From assembly GCA_050084985.1 (NCBI GenBank), contig JBITNC010000001.1:64976001-65040000 (forward strand): DNA of 64,000 nt, given 5' to 3'. Both the position numbers and the translations under genes were made by a program. Numbering within the stretch: position 1 is the first letter of the stretch; every line of letters starts with the position of its first letter. The notes below the pieces were generated by a model. The model worked only from the letters and a program-made list of their open reading frames with translations. It ran no database searches and had not been told where the DNA came from. This document shows, piece after piece, positions 1 through 11,379 of this stretch. The stretch comes from Nageia nagi. Taxonomy: Eukaryota > Pinophyta.

Positions 1-530
1 AGAATGTTATACTGGTTCCGGATCTTCGATCACTCCCGGATGATGTCATCACTTCTGGGACTCAAGCTTTTCTACAATTAAGCTCTGTCATCTAATTCCG
101 GGATGTTATACTGGTTCCGGATCTTCGATCACTCCTGGATGATGTCATCACTTTCGGGACCCGGTTTTCACTTAAAATATGAATATCGCTCTCCCCATGA
201 TGTCATCGTTAGAATTCTGGAATGTTATACTGGTTTCGGATATTTAATCACCTCGGGATGATGTCAGCATTTTCAGGACACGGGTTCACTTAAAATATGA
301 ATATCATTCTCCCCGTGACATCATCTTCTTAATTCTAGAATGTTATACTGGCTCCAGATATTTGGTCACTCCCTGATGACCTCATCATCTTCCGGGACCC
401 GGGTTCAGTTAAAACTGTGAACTTTGTTTCCCCTCGTGATGTCATCGTCAGAATTCCAGAATGTTATACTGGCTCCAGATATTTGGTCACTCCCTGATGA
501 CCTCATCATCTTCAGAACCCGGACTTTTCC
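1..530 (+). repeat. U3 tandem array, 100-120 bp units (5' LTR)
   Basis: Units start near 1, 100, 219, 337 and 458, each marked by TGTTATACTGG. Each unit carries a TGATGTCA-type near-palindrome (variants TGACATCA and TGACCTCA) about 40 bp later. The 3' LTR shows seven units, so two lie outside the window or copy number differs. Confidence 0.9.
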
Positions 531-554
531 ACAATTAAGCTTTTAATTTACTTC

Positions 555-715
555 CAGAATGTGCTATTTCCGGAATGTGCTATTTTTGGAACACTCACTT
601 CCGGAACACTTATTTCCGGAACACTTATTTCCGGAACACTCACTTCCGGAACACTTATTTCCAGAATACTCACTTCCGAAACACTTTCATTCCAGAACGT
701 TTTTATTTCGGAACG
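555..715 (+). repeat. Short-unit array of TTCnnGAA sites (5' LTR)
   Basis: About ten copies of a 16-17 bp unit built on TTCCGGAACACTTAT. The inner two bases vary (CG, CA), while the TTC and GAA arms are mostly kept. The frames open across it (559-744, 575-811) only reflect the repeat and are not genes. Confidence 0.85.
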
Positions 716-1067
716 CTTTTACTATTGACTCCGGCTTGTTTTGAACTCATGATTGCAGGTAAAGTACCCGGGGTTTCAATAAAGAATTTATTATATTTCA
801 AACATATATGAAACAGGTGTTTTTTCCGACCCTTATCATTAAAAAATGATAATAGAATGACCATTCTAATGTTAATATATAATCACTAAAAACTCGGTGA
901 CGATCCTGGAACAGTTAAACAATAAACAAATTTAAGTCCAAAATAGCCGAGTACGTCCAATTTGAAATCATGAATGCAGATCGGAGATAATACCATATTC
1001 AAATTTAGGTCAGGAGGTTACCTGAAATCTTGGGATGATAAACAAATTAATAACAACCTATTGAGCT

Positions 1068-1075
1068 TATAAATA
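1068..1075 (+). promoter_or_regulatory. TATA box of the 5' LTR
   Basis: TATAAATA lies about 600 bp before the LTR end and is kept in the 3' LTR at 16701-16708. Transcription would start near 1100, giving an R region to about 1550. Confidence 0.7.
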
Positions 1076-1523
1076 CGAGCTCTGTATGAGAACGCGGGGA
1101 CCCAATTTTTTTAATCTAGCGAAGCTCTGTCGAAATCAAAGCAGGAGATTATTCGTAAAATGGTTGTAAGTTTGATCAATAGCACATCTCATATTAATAT
1201 AACTTCCATATTATGTTATTCATTGGATGATTAATATGTATGAACAGGTATGCTTTTGATGCTTTGTTCATTTTCTGTGTGCAGGGTCAATACAGAAAGG
1301 GGATGACGGAAGTAAACGTAAAAGAGAACAACAAGGAATCGACAAAACACTTCAAAATTCTGTGAAGATTACTCCAGTGCATACAGAGCTGATTGGTGAT
1401 GACTCAAAGATTAGTTTGATGGTGATTCACCAGATAGATAATAAAGACGGATCGTTGTCCATCCATCCACATTGATTGTTATCGATTCGTAGCAATCGCT
1501 GTCAATACTGATTACAATAGATC

Positions 1524-1529
1524 AATAAA
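1524..1529 (+). terminator. Polyadenylation signal in the 5' LTR
   Basis: AATAAA followed by a T-rich stretch, at the place expected for the R/U5 border. The same signal is at 17157-17162 in the 3' LTR. Confidence 0.6.
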
Positions 1530-1674
1530 AGCTCGCTTTTTTGTATTCAAATACTTTAGAATATAGTATCATTATTATTATTGATGTGTATTGTCGAGTA
1601 TGTTCATGATAGTTATGTTGAATGATTTATCTGTCTAAATTGCATTTTAGGTGCATAATTTGATGTACACAATC

Positions 1675-1695
1675 TGGCGCTAGAAGGAGGGCCCC
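1675..1695 (+). other. Primer binding site of Gypsy-1
   Basis: TGGCGCTAGAAGGAGGG starts three bases after the LTR end. TGGCGC is a usual PBS opening in plant Ty3/gypsy elements. I could not assign the tRNA from memory. Confidence 0.7.
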
Positions 1696-3343
1696 TTGCA
1701 TGCATTTCAGAAAATTAAAGCAAAAATAGGATCAATTGCATATTGTTTTGATTTTATTTTTAAATCTGTTTGCATCTTGTGGAATCAGAAACTAACTTAA
1801 TCTGTTGTTTTGTTGTTGTCTTCTGTGTTCTTCGGATCGACAATAATCCTGTCAAAGTCGTCAACGGTCTCTGAAAAACAAGTATGTATCCTGATCTGAC
1901 CTGAATACAGTAAGTGTAATTAGGCATTTAAAATGACAGTCGGTAAAATTGTGTGTGATCTCTTTACTCAGAGTGCATATAGGAAACGGGTAGTGAAAAG
2001 TTAAATGCATCTTGTATTAACTTATTTTATGTATAATGTTACATATTTATCTTTAATGTTTTGGGTTAAGGGTACATTAAATACTTTTTATCTTGTCTAA
2101 TTATGCTCTCCCTTTGCGCTTCGTGCGATCTAAGGTGATCAGAATAGACCTGATAAGAAGGGGTAATTAATTACTTTCTTTTCTTTTTTATTTCACATTA
2201 TCATTAATCTGGTTAATTTATTCACGTGTAAGCACCTCTTACTAAGTCCGCCCTTACCACTCCATTGGAGGTCGAAGGGATATGTGACTAGTAAAAGGAA
2301 GTAATTTACTACACATAATACTTTCATTACTGAAAGGAGTAAATGAACCATACTTAAGTGAGAACGAACCTAAGGTAAATGAATTGGGTTTTTTGGGTAG
2401 CTTAATCATATTAAAAGGTTAATGAATTTGGGGAAATTCGAATACATTAAGTACTTTCACATTTCACTTTTGGAAATTTGCTTCACATTAAAACTCTTAA
2501 AGATGTCTGCCCTTACCACTCCATTGGAGGTCGAAGGGACATGTGACTCTTGGAGGAGTAAATGAACCTCACTTAACTAATTTATCCACACTTAACGGCT
2601 TCTTACCAAGTCTGCTCTTACCACTCCATTGGAGGTCGAAGAGATATGTGAGTAGTAAGAAGAAGTAATTTACCACACTTAATACTTCCACAGCTGGAAG
2701 GGGTTAATAAACATCATTAATAGGTTGGATAAGGAATCTCACTATAATTAAAAAGAATAACGGAGTTTATTAAGGTCAAGACTCACTTAAAATAAAATTT
2801 GATTGCATCACATTAAAATAAAATAAGTAAATGGACATGAATGTTTGGGAGGGTAGTATGCATAAATCTATTTTACTTGTTTAAATGCATTTCATAAGGC
2901 CTTAAGAAATAATTGAACATTAACGAGTTGGATGTCGCTACCAACCGTTAATTCTTACTTCTTTGTAACCACCGACATAATGCACTTGAAACCATAGAGC
3001 CAGTTACACTTGGAGGTGATGACCAAGGTAACTTTCCATTAGGTAGGAGTCAAAAAAGAGACTCATCTAGAACCAAGCCAAACAAGCCAAAAGCCATAGA
3101 AACTTGCAAATGTTAGAATTACCCAACCTACCTTGTTTAACACTTGACTAGTCCAAAAAAAAAAGAGATCAAAAAAATAAACAACTCATATCGCTCATTT
3201 AATTTAGACATTAAAAATATGCGAAAAAATTAAAAAGATAAGCACATCGTTAAAAGTAGGCTTGCATATAGGATGTTTGTGCATTAAATTGTTTTTTCCG
3301 AAATTATTTTAAAAGATAAAAATAGAGTTTTTGTTTACGATGT
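1696..3343 (+). other. Gypsy-1 untranslated leader
   Basis: About 1.65 kb between PBS and gag without a convincing ORF. It holds the threefold hairpin repeat at 2230-2710. The part at about 2900-3260 is shared with Gypsy-3 (37190-37560), for example GGTGATGACCAAGGTAA, so the leader is conserved across the family. Confidence 0.75.
2230..2710 (+). repeat. Three leader repeats, each with a 29-nt hairpin
   Basis: The 29-nt cores are at 2251-2279, 2510-2538 and 2615-2643. Each has an outer 5-bp stem, an ACCA/GTCG internal loop, an inner stem CTCC/GGAG and loop ATT. The outer stem is CCCTT/AAGGG in copies 1 and 2 and CTCTT/AAGAG in copy 3, a change that keeps pairing. Flanks are also repeated (for example GGAGTAAATGAACC in copies 1 and 2). 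A role in packaging or translation is inference. Confidence 0.75.
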
Positions 3344-6339
3344 TTGTTTATGATATTTAAAATGGTTCAAATTAGAAGTATGATCGCTAAGAAAATGCGA
3401 GAACATCCATTTGAAATACAAGAAACAGAGTCAGACAACATGGATTTGATAGAATATTCGGTCAGGAGGCCACCTCCTTTAGATGAATCAAATTCACGGG
3501 TATTTCGTTATGTAGGTAAAGATGATGATTATGGTTATGATCAATCTAGATCACAAAGACAAGTTATAAATAATCCTATCGCAAAGAATGAAATGCAAGT
3601 GTGTTAGAAGAAGAACTGATTGAAATTCGTCGTCGCCTAGCTAATCATAGGGGTATTCCTAAGACGTCTTTTAGTTTATCGGAAGATGTAGAAAAAATAG
3701 ACCAAAAGCTTGATAACTTAGAAATTGACAAGGCTAAATCTCGAGCTGGAACCATAGCGGTACTACAGTCTGAGCCATATAAAATTAAAAATGAAAGAAT
3801 TAGTCGTCAATTATCAGAGGGTCGAAGAGTCAGTTCTTCAACTCAAAAGGAGGGATCTTCTTTTTCTTTTGAATTAGGAAGAAAGGAAGCACCAATAAAG
3901 CAAACGGAAAAATCTTATTCCACAAAAGAAGGATCATATAGAAGGGCATCTAAGTTTAAAATAGAAGAGATACCTTCTTATGAAGAACTACAAAAATGAC
4001 AATTATATAAAACAATAGCTGGTAAAAGATTCACTGAAGTATATGCTGAAAATATTAAAAGGGCTGCAGACATGCAATATATTTTAGAGGAAGAAAAAAG
4101 AAAAGCCAATGAACTTATTAAATTGCAAGAACAAGAGGATAAATTAAAAGAAATGGAAGATAAATTTCTTAGAGATAAAAGGAGATTCATAGAACAAGAA
4201 CAAGCAAAGAAAGAAAAGAGCGAATTCTTGGAACGAGAAAAGAAGAGATTTCATGAAGAACACGAGATTCAACTTTATTTACAAGAATTACAACGTAAAG
4301 AATTAGAAAATGAAAAAGTAAAAGGGGAACGATATCTACGCATAGAGATAGAAAAACAAAGACAGTGGGATGAATATCAAAAAATAAGGCATTTGAAACC
4401 GGAAACTCCCGAAGGAAGTCAAATACAAAGATATCGAGATCCTTACTTAGATAAACAAGAAGCGCTGGATAGAGAGACAGCCATTTTATTACAAAAGGAA
4501 AGGGATAAAGAATCAGAACTTCAAAATTTATATGATAAACAAAAGTGAGATTCCATTAAAAGTTGGGTTGAACAAACCCAAAATCAAGTGAGACAACCTG
4601 ATTATAAGGGAAAAGATCTACATGAAAAGGGGTTACCCCAAAAACCTCCTAGAATCCCTATTCCTCGACGACATTCACCCCTTAAAACATTACCTCCACC
4701 ACTGTCAGAAATTCCTTCTGACTATGAGTCTTACATTTCAAGATCCATTTCAGAAAAGGATCCTAATACTCGGAGACATCATATGCACACTCAAGGTCCT
4801 AGAACTGATAAGGAATTAGAAGACTTTTTGAAGGATTTTATAAATCGAGAAATGAATCTTCAAGGACTTCAAAAGTTAAATTATAAGAATATTTGCAATG
4901 AGCCTATTCATCCAAGTATTCCAAAAAAGAAACTACCATATAGGTTTGAATTTCCTAAAATAGAGTCATTTAAAGGAAGAGAAGATCCCAAAGAACACTT
5001 GAGAAAATTCGCATTTTCTAGTTATCAGATAGCCAATGATGACTCATTGATGTTACGTATGTTCCCTATGACGCTTGCAGGTCAAGCTTTGGATTGGTAT
5101 AATGGTTTACCTATACATAGTTTATATACGTTTGAACAATTGGCTAATCAATTTCTTGAACATTTTAGAATTAATATTAAAGAAAAATCTTCAATTACGG
5201 ATCTTACGAGATTACAACAATTTCCTGATGAAACCATACAAGATTATATTTCAAGATGGCGGGCTATACTCACTAGTATGCCCTATACAATACCACAAGA
5301 AGAATTGGTTAAGTTATTTAGCCAAAGCTGTTTAAGACCAATAGCTAGTGTTCTCCAAATTCAACAACATAAAACTTTTGAAGAAGCTATTGCTCAGGCA
5401 GTAGTTATAGAAAGAGTTAAAATTCAAGATGGAGAGCTAAAATTCAAGAAAAAAGAATACAAAAAAGGTAATCAAAATGAGAACATTAGTAAACAATCAC
5501 AAAACAATCAAATAGCTACAACAGAAAATTGTGGTCCTTCTTCAATAATAGAAGAAAGTGCTGAACCTAAACCTAAAAGAAATTTTACCCCATTATCAGA
5601 ACCATTAGCCAAAATACTTAAAAAATTATGTGATAATGGTATGATCAGATTACCCGATATAAGGCCTGAACATCCTAATGCTAAAGAAAGTAAATGGTAT
5701 AAGGAGAATGAATTTTGTGCTTATCATAGGCGAAAGGGACATAATACAGACAGATGTCGAACTTTACAGCATAAGATTCAAGACTTGATAGATAGTCGAA
5801 AGATAGATGTGGATAATCCTGTTGTGCCTTCAAATCAAAATCTAGGGATATATCAGAACCCCTTACCTTCACATCAGGCTAATAATGTGGCAACTATCCC
5901 AAATCAACTGAACTATACAGGGGATAACAAGGATATACCATTTATAGGAACTATAGATGATTCAATACATATGATTGGTATAGCCACAAGAGCACAACAA
6001 TATCAGCATAAACGGGATGATCCTCGAAAAAATCAATCGATATCAAACCCAATTAATATACAACCTATACCTCCTCCGCAGCAACCTAAAGTTTCAATAA
6101 AAGGTGTTCTTCAACGACAGTTAAAAATGTCTCCGGCAAAGATGACCTTATTTGAATTATTACAGCAGTCTGAGAGTTATAGGGAAGCTATGAATCAAAT
6201 TCTACAAGATATTCAAGTAGATATTAGTAACCCCAATAACTTCATTTCAATAGTTGAAAGTTTGAGAATCTCTCAACAACCTAGTATCACCTTTTATGAA
6301 CAAGAAAAATTAAAAAAACGATGGACCAGGCGGACTTGA
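3344..6339 (+). pseudogene. gag: Gypsy-1 gag (interrupted)
   Basis: Structural protein of the virus-like particle. It reads as one gene with three breaks: frame 2 from 3344 passes to frame 1 at about 3600 (an extra GT would explain it), then TGA stops at 3997-3999 and 4546-4548. The N-terminal half is acidic, then strongly charged (Lys/Glu/Arg-rich, 4072-4548), probably coiled coil. The 583-codon open part at 4588-6339 carries the retrotransposon gag core (FPKIESFKGREDPKEHL, LAGQALDWYNGLP). It ends with a zinc-knuckle variant, Cys-x2-His-x4-His-x4-Cys, near 5719-5758, followed by LQHKIQDLID. The 3' end overlaps the pol frame. Confidence 0.9.
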
Positions 6340-9300
6340 TCCACCCTTGCATATAATTGGTAAAGTAGATGGAAACTTATTTAAAAGAATTTTAATAGAT
6401 GAAGGTTCAGCCATAAATATAATTTCAGACACTGCATATAAAAAGCTGAATTTACCAAAATCAATTATCTTAGCTCCTTTACAAATTAGAGCTTTTAATG
6501 ATGCAGTGTGTTCAACCCTGGGATCGATAGTGCTGCCAATTACAGTAGGTGCTAAAACTGTCCAAACCCTATTGCATATAATTGAAGGAAATATTATACA
6601 ATATAATGTTCTTTTAGGACGTCCATGGATTAGAGAAATGCAATGTGTTCCATCAACTTATCACGGATGTTTAAAGTACATCTACAAGGATAAAGTTCAT
6701 TGTGTGTTTAAAGACCCAGATCCTTATTCACATTGTAACTTAATTTTTGATACAAATGAAGTGACATTACCATCTCCTAATCTATCGACTATCTTAATGA
6801 ACAAAAATCTGAATCAATCTGAAGTCATAAAAGTAAAAAATGATATAGGTATACAAGATAAAGATGCTTGGGAAAAAGTTGCTAAAATTTTAGATGAAAA
6901 GCATGGAGCGTCTTCATCAAAACAGGTAAATACTACATATAATAATAACCCATCCAATGTATATCCAGTAAAGATTAAATTAATGGATTTAGGGATGGGA
7001 GAATATGACGTAGATGATGTGGTATTTAGTATACCTTCATCACAGGAAATGGGAAGATTATCCGAATCACCTAGTGTGATTGGACAAATAGTGCCTTTGG
7101 GTGAAATACCTAATCAAACAATGTTTGTTTATGCGGGAATAGTAGATCCTATATCAACAATATCCAATCAAATATATGAAGGATATTTCAATAATGATAT
7201 GAAATATTTATCACCATGTTCAAGAACATTTGTCTTAAACTATTTTAACAAATGTAATTGGCAAGGACGAGGATTGGGTCGATATGAACAAGGTCCTCGA
7301 GAAATAATTGAATTACAATATCAAGATTCCACTGATAAAAGTGGATTAGGTTATAAGAATGGATATAAAAATATTGATAAATTAGGAAATTTAGAAGAAG
7401 AAAATTTGAATTATAACGAAGAAATCTTAGAGGAAAAATCCATAATACCAGAAATTGCTGATATAAGTGAAGGGAAATTAAGTGAAATGGATGTCTTAGA
7501 AGGTGTCGAAAGGCTCTTTATCAATGATATTGAGCCACTATGGAGTCATTTGGGTTTACCAAGACATATACAAGAAAAAATAAATGACGAATTATCAATT
7601 GTTTCATATGCATATATACCATCAGTAAACATGGTTACAATAAAAGAGGATGATAATGAAAATCAAAATAATAAACGAATAGATGAAGTTAATGAAAATC
7701 AAAATTTAATCAAAATAATAACTAATACTTCTACGGATGAAAAGATTGCTGATTTCTCTCTTATATCATCTAATCCTTTGGCATATGAATTCAAAAATAT
7801 AGATCACATACTTGGTCCTTATGAAAGTCAAGTATGCACGAATGAACAAACTCAAGAATATGATGAAGAATATAGTGCTAATGACAATAGCTGGATACCA
7901 ATACCAAATCAATTAGAAGAAGGGTCGCATATGCTTACTGAAAAGGTTTTAGAAATAAACATTAGTAATGATCCTCAAAATCCTAAAATTATTCAATTAG
8001 GAGAAAACCTCACAGAAAACGAACAAGAAAAATTTATAACCTTATTAAAAGAACGAGAAAAGGTATTTGCATGGTCATATGCAGACATGCCTGGGATAGA
8101 TTCTAAATTAGTAGTACATAATTTAGCATTAAAGCCGGATGCTAAACCTGTTAAACAAAAATTACGTAAAATGCATCCCACTATAGCATTAATGGTAAAA
8201 GAAGAACTTCAAAAGTTATTAGAAGCCAAATTTATACAACCTATAGATTATTCAGATTGGATATCTAATATGGTACCTGTGAAAAAACCAAGTGGAAAAA
8301 TAAGAATATGCACAGATTTTCGAGATCTTAACAAAGCATGTCCTAAAGATGATTTCCCTCTACCTAGCATCGACAATTTGGTAGATTCAACAGCAGGACA
8401 TGATATATTATCATTAATGGATGGGTTTTCTGGTTATAACCAAATAAAAATAGCTCCTGAAGATCAACATAAAACAGCTTTTATAACTCCATGGGGTACC
8501 TTTTGTTATAAAGTTATGCCTTTTGGATTAAAAAACGCTGGGGCAACTTACCAAAGAGCTATGACTTATATATTCCATGATTATATACACGACATAGTAG
8601 AAGATTATGTCGATGATTTGTTGGTTAGATCTAAATATCGAATAAATCATGGAAAAGATCTAATTAAAGTCTTAGATAGATTATTAGAACATAAAGTAAG
8701 GTTAAATCCAAAAAAGTGTGTTTTTGGTGTAACTTCAGGAAAATTATTAGGATTTATTGTGTCTCGACGAGGAATTGAAATAGACCCTAGTAAAGTGAAG
8801 GCAGTAGTAGATATGCCACCTCCTGCAAACCTACAACAATTACAGAGTTTACAGGGCAAGTTACAAGCCATTAGAAGATTTATAGCTCAACTATCTGATA
8901 GATGTAAACCATTTACAAAGTTATTAAAAAAGGGGATAGAATATCATTGGGGCAAAGAACAACAAGATGCATTCGATGAAATTAAAAGATATTTATTATC
9001 TCCCCCTGTTTTAAGTCCACCAAGAAAAAATGTACCTTTTTTGTTATATATTTCTGCTACTGAAACCGCCTTAGGGACAATGCTTGCTCAAAAGAATGAA
9101 CACAATAAAGAGCAAGCTATATATTATTTGAGTAGAACCCTAGTGAGCTACGAGATTAAGTATATATATTTGGAAAAATTATGTCTTGCCGTCGTTTTTG
9201 CTACTAAAAAACTTCGACATTATATGCTTAATCACACAACATATGTCATCTCTAAAGTGGATCCGTTGAAGTATATGATGAATAGAACTTATCAAAATTC

Positions 9301-9541
9301 AAGAACTATAAAGTGGATAATGCACTTAACTGAATTTGATTTACATTTTATTGGACAAAAGTCAATAAAGGGACAAGTAATTGCTGATTATCTCGCTGAT
9401 GCTCCATTGCAAGATGATAAACCCCTTGTCATTGAATTACCCAATGATGGAGTATTTCAATTAGATGAAATTGAAATACCTGTAGCACCTGAAAATGATT
9501 GGGATATGACAATATATTTTGATGGTTCTCGATGTGAATAA
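6314..9541 (+). CDS. pol: Gypsy-1 pol part 1: protease, G-patch-like segment, reverse transcriptase, RNase H
   Basis: Frame 2 is open from 6314, +1 relative to gag, so gag and pol overlap by 26 bases. An aspartic protease with active-site type IDEGSA lies near 6397. A glycine-rich G-patch-like segment (GRGLGRYEQG ... SGLGYKN) is near 7265-7360. RT begins near 8220 and has the YVDD catalytic motif at 8606-8617. Its RNase H (LLYISATETALGTML, YYLSRTL) spans about 9030-9380. The frame stops at TAA 9539-9541, just inside the second RNase H (YFDGSRCE). No ATG is required, because expression would follow a frameshift or the frame was changed by an indel in the A-run at 6312-6318. Confidence 0.92.
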   Translation, partial: KNDGPGGLDPPLHIIGKVDGNLFKRILIDEGSAINIISDTAYKKLNLPKSIILAPLQIRAFNDAVCSTLGSIVLPITVGAKTVQTLLHIIEGNIIQYNVLLGRPWIREMQCVPSTYHGCLKYIYKDKVHCVFKDPDPYSHCNLIFDTNEVTLPSPNLSTILMNKNLNQSEVIKVKNDIGIQDKDAWEKVAKILDEKHGASSSKQVNTTYNNNPSNVYPVKIKLMDLGMGEYDVDDVVFSIPSSQEMGRLSESPSVIGQIVPLGEIPNQTMFVYAGIVDPISTISNQIYEGYFNNDMKYLSPCSRTFVLNYFNKCNWQGRGLGRYEQGPREIIELQYQDSTDKSGLGYKNGYKNIDKLGNLEEENLNYNEEILEEKSIIPEIADISEGKLSEMDVLEGVERLFINDIEPLWSHLGLPRHIQEKINDELSIVSYAYIPSVNMVTIKEDDNENQNNKRIDEVNENQNLIKIITNTSTDEKIADFSLISSNPLAYEFKNIDHILGPYESQVCTNEQTQEYDEEYSANDNSWIPIPNQLEEGSHMLTEKVLEINISNDPQNPKIIQLGENLTENEQEKFITLLKEREKVFAWSYADMPGIDSKLVVHNLALKPDAKPVKQKLRKMHPTIALMVKEELQKLLEAKFIQPIDYSDWISNMVPVKKPSGKIRICTDFRDLNKACPKDDFPLPSIDNLVDSTAGHDILSLMDGFSGYNQIKIAPEDQHKTAFITPWGTFCYKVMPFGLKNAGATYQRAMTYIFHDYIHDIVEDYVDDLLVRSKYRINHGKDLIKVLDRLLEHKVRLNPKKCVFGVTSGKLLGFIVSRRGIEIDPSKVKAVVDMPPPANLQQLQSLQGKLQAIRRFIAQLSDRCKPFTKLLKKGIEYHWGKEQQDAFDEIKRYLLSPPVLSPPRKNVPFLLYISATETALGTMLAQKNEHNKEQAIYYLSRTLVSYEIKYIYLEKLCLAVVFATKKLRHYMLNHTTYVISKVDPLKYMMNRTYQNSRTIKWIMHLTEFDLHFIGQKSIKGQVIADYLADAPLQDDKPLVIELPNDGVFQLDEIEIPVAPENDWDMTIYFDGSRCE

Positions 9542-10135
9542 GGTGGTGGAGCAGGTGTTGTATTCATAACACCGCAAGGTATCCCTATACCTTAGTCATT
9601 TAAACTAAAATTCCCTTGTACTAATAATAATGCGGAATATGAAGCTTTGATATTAGCATTAAAAATTGCTATTAAATTAAAACTTAAAAGAATAAAGCTC
9701 ATTGGAGATTCTTTACTTATTATAAATCAAGTGAAAAGAATCTATCAATGTAAAGAGCCTGTACTTCAAAAGTATAAAGCGTTAGTTGAGAAATTATTAA
9801 AATCTTTTGATCAATTTAGTATAGAAGCGGCACCAAGATCGTCTAATAGATTTGCAGATGCTATGGCTTCTATTGGATCTCTTATCCCAGAAGATCCTAG
9901 AAAGTCTTCAATTCAAGTCGAAGTAATTCAATTATCTCAATCATCATTACAACAAGAAGATGAAGAAGAAAGTATATTAAATATTGACATAACTGATAAA
10001 GATAATTGGTACAAAGAATTGACAGATTTTTTAAAATTTGGAACTCTTCCTGCAAACCTTAATAAATCATCACGACGAGCATTTAAAATCAAGGCAACTA
10101 AATATTGTTTGATAGGGGATATCTTGCATCGATGA
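9485..10135 (+). pseudogene. Gypsy-1 pol part 2: second RNase H (aRNH) and linker
   Basis: The same frame as part 1 continues after TAA 9539 and TAG 9593. The second RNase H of Tat elements is recognisable: YFDGSRCE, GGGAGVVF, CTNNNAEYEALILALK, IGDSLLIINQVK and SSNRFADAMAS, in order. These supply the acidic residues Asp (FDG), Glu (AEYEA), Asp (GDS) and Asp (FADA). A linker to integrase follows and TGA 10133-10135 breaks it. Having two RNase H domains is a known mark of this lineage. Confidence 0.88.
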
Positions 10136-11266
10136 AATTTTAATGGTATTTTACTCAGATGTCTTGAATGGAATGATATTAAAAAGGCTATATCTTCTGC
10201 CCATGATGGAACATGTGGAGGACATTTTAATGGTGTTGCAATTGTAAAACGATTAATACGAATAGGGTATTATTGGCCAACTATGGAAAAAGATTGTTGT
10301 GAATATGTTAAAAAATGTTTTGAATGTCAACAATTCGCTCATTTATTTTCACAACCATCTCAAGAATTGCATCCTATACAATCGCTTTGGCCATTCTCTA
10401 AATGGGCATTAGATTTAATAGGACAGATTACACCTACCTCTTCTGGTGGACACAAGTTCATAATTACAGCAACTGAATATTTTACCAAATGGGTAGAGGC
10501 TATTCCCATGACTTCCACCATTGGTTCACAAATCGCAAATTTTATAGAAAGTTATATTATATGCAGATTTGGTATACCAAACCAATTAATTATGGATAAT
10601 GGAAAAAATTTTAAAAATAAGGATGTAAAACAAATATGTGATAAGTATAAAATCAAACAAAGTTTTTCTACTCCTTATTATCCACAAGGTAATGGACAGG
10701 CAGAGGCTACTAATAAAACTATTTGAAACATCTTAGCGAAAATAGTAAATGATTCTCATAGAGATTGGCATATTCAAATACCAAAAGCCTTATGGGCTTA
10801 TCGTACCAGTGTACGCACTCCTATTGGGGCAACACCATTCTCTTTGGTATACGGAACAAAAGCCATCCTACCCATAGAACTTGAGATATCATCCCTTAGA
10901 GTAAGTCTGAGTGAGCAAAATTCTGATGAAGAAATAAGACAAACTCGTTTAGATCAACTATTACTTTTAGATGAAAAACGTATTAATGCTTTAGAGCATA
11001 TGCGTGTTTATCAAAAAAGGATTAAACGAGCTTTTGATAAAAGGGCCCTAATTCATGAATTCAAAATAGGTGATTTGGTTTTAAAAGAAAATCAACAAAC
11101 TTCACGAATGGAACGACAGCTTAGAGATAAATTTGCTCCAAATTGGTTAGGACCATATATCATTAAGGAAAAATTCGGTAGAGGAACTTACCATTTATCA
11201 GATTTAGAAGGAAATAAAGAACGTGAACCTATAAACATCATGCATCTTCGACCTTTCTATACATAA
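10136..11266 (+). pseudogene. Gypsy-1 pol part 3: integrase (one stop)
   Basis: Same frame as the rest of pol. The zinc domain reads HDGTCGGH ... CFECQQ (10201-10333). The catalytic core has all three acidic residues: WALDLIGQI, IMDNGKNF and GNGQAEATN. TGA at 10724-10726 lies just after the third acidic residue. The C-terminal part (FKIGDLVLKENQQTS ... LGPYIIKEKFG ... MHLRPFYT) is intact and ends at TAA. No chromodomain follows, as expected for Tat. A nearly identical architecture, more decayed, is on the minus strand at 61332-64000. Confidence 0.92.
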
Positions 11267-11379
11267 AAAAAATAAATAAATAAATAAATAATAAAAAAAA
11301 CAAATATGTGCATTAGTTTTCTTTTATTTTATTGTTAAAACAATAAATAAATAAAAGTATTAATATTCGTCAAGTGTTA

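Larger units (their letters stand above)
1..1671 (+). repeat. Gypsy-1 5' LTR (partial)
   Basis: It aligns with 15635-17304 and ends in ...GTACACA. About 266 bp of its 5' end should lie left of the window, judged from the spacing of the internal repeat units. It contains five visible copies of the 100-120 bp U3 unit, a short-unit array at 555-715, a TATA box at 1068 and a polyadenylation signal at 1524. Confidence 0.95.

Noticed and set aside
559-811. Overlapping frames with periodic PEHLFPEH / FRNTYFRNT peptides (also at 16192-16444)
   Set aside because: These are translations of the short-unit LTR array; they sit upstream of the LTR TATA box and follow DNA repeat periodicity.
754-1290. Intron in the Gypsy-1 LTR (donor-like CAGGTAAAGT near 757, acceptor-like TGTGTGCAG near 1283)
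   Set aside because: The TATA box at 1068 lies between them, so a transcript starting there would not contain the donor.
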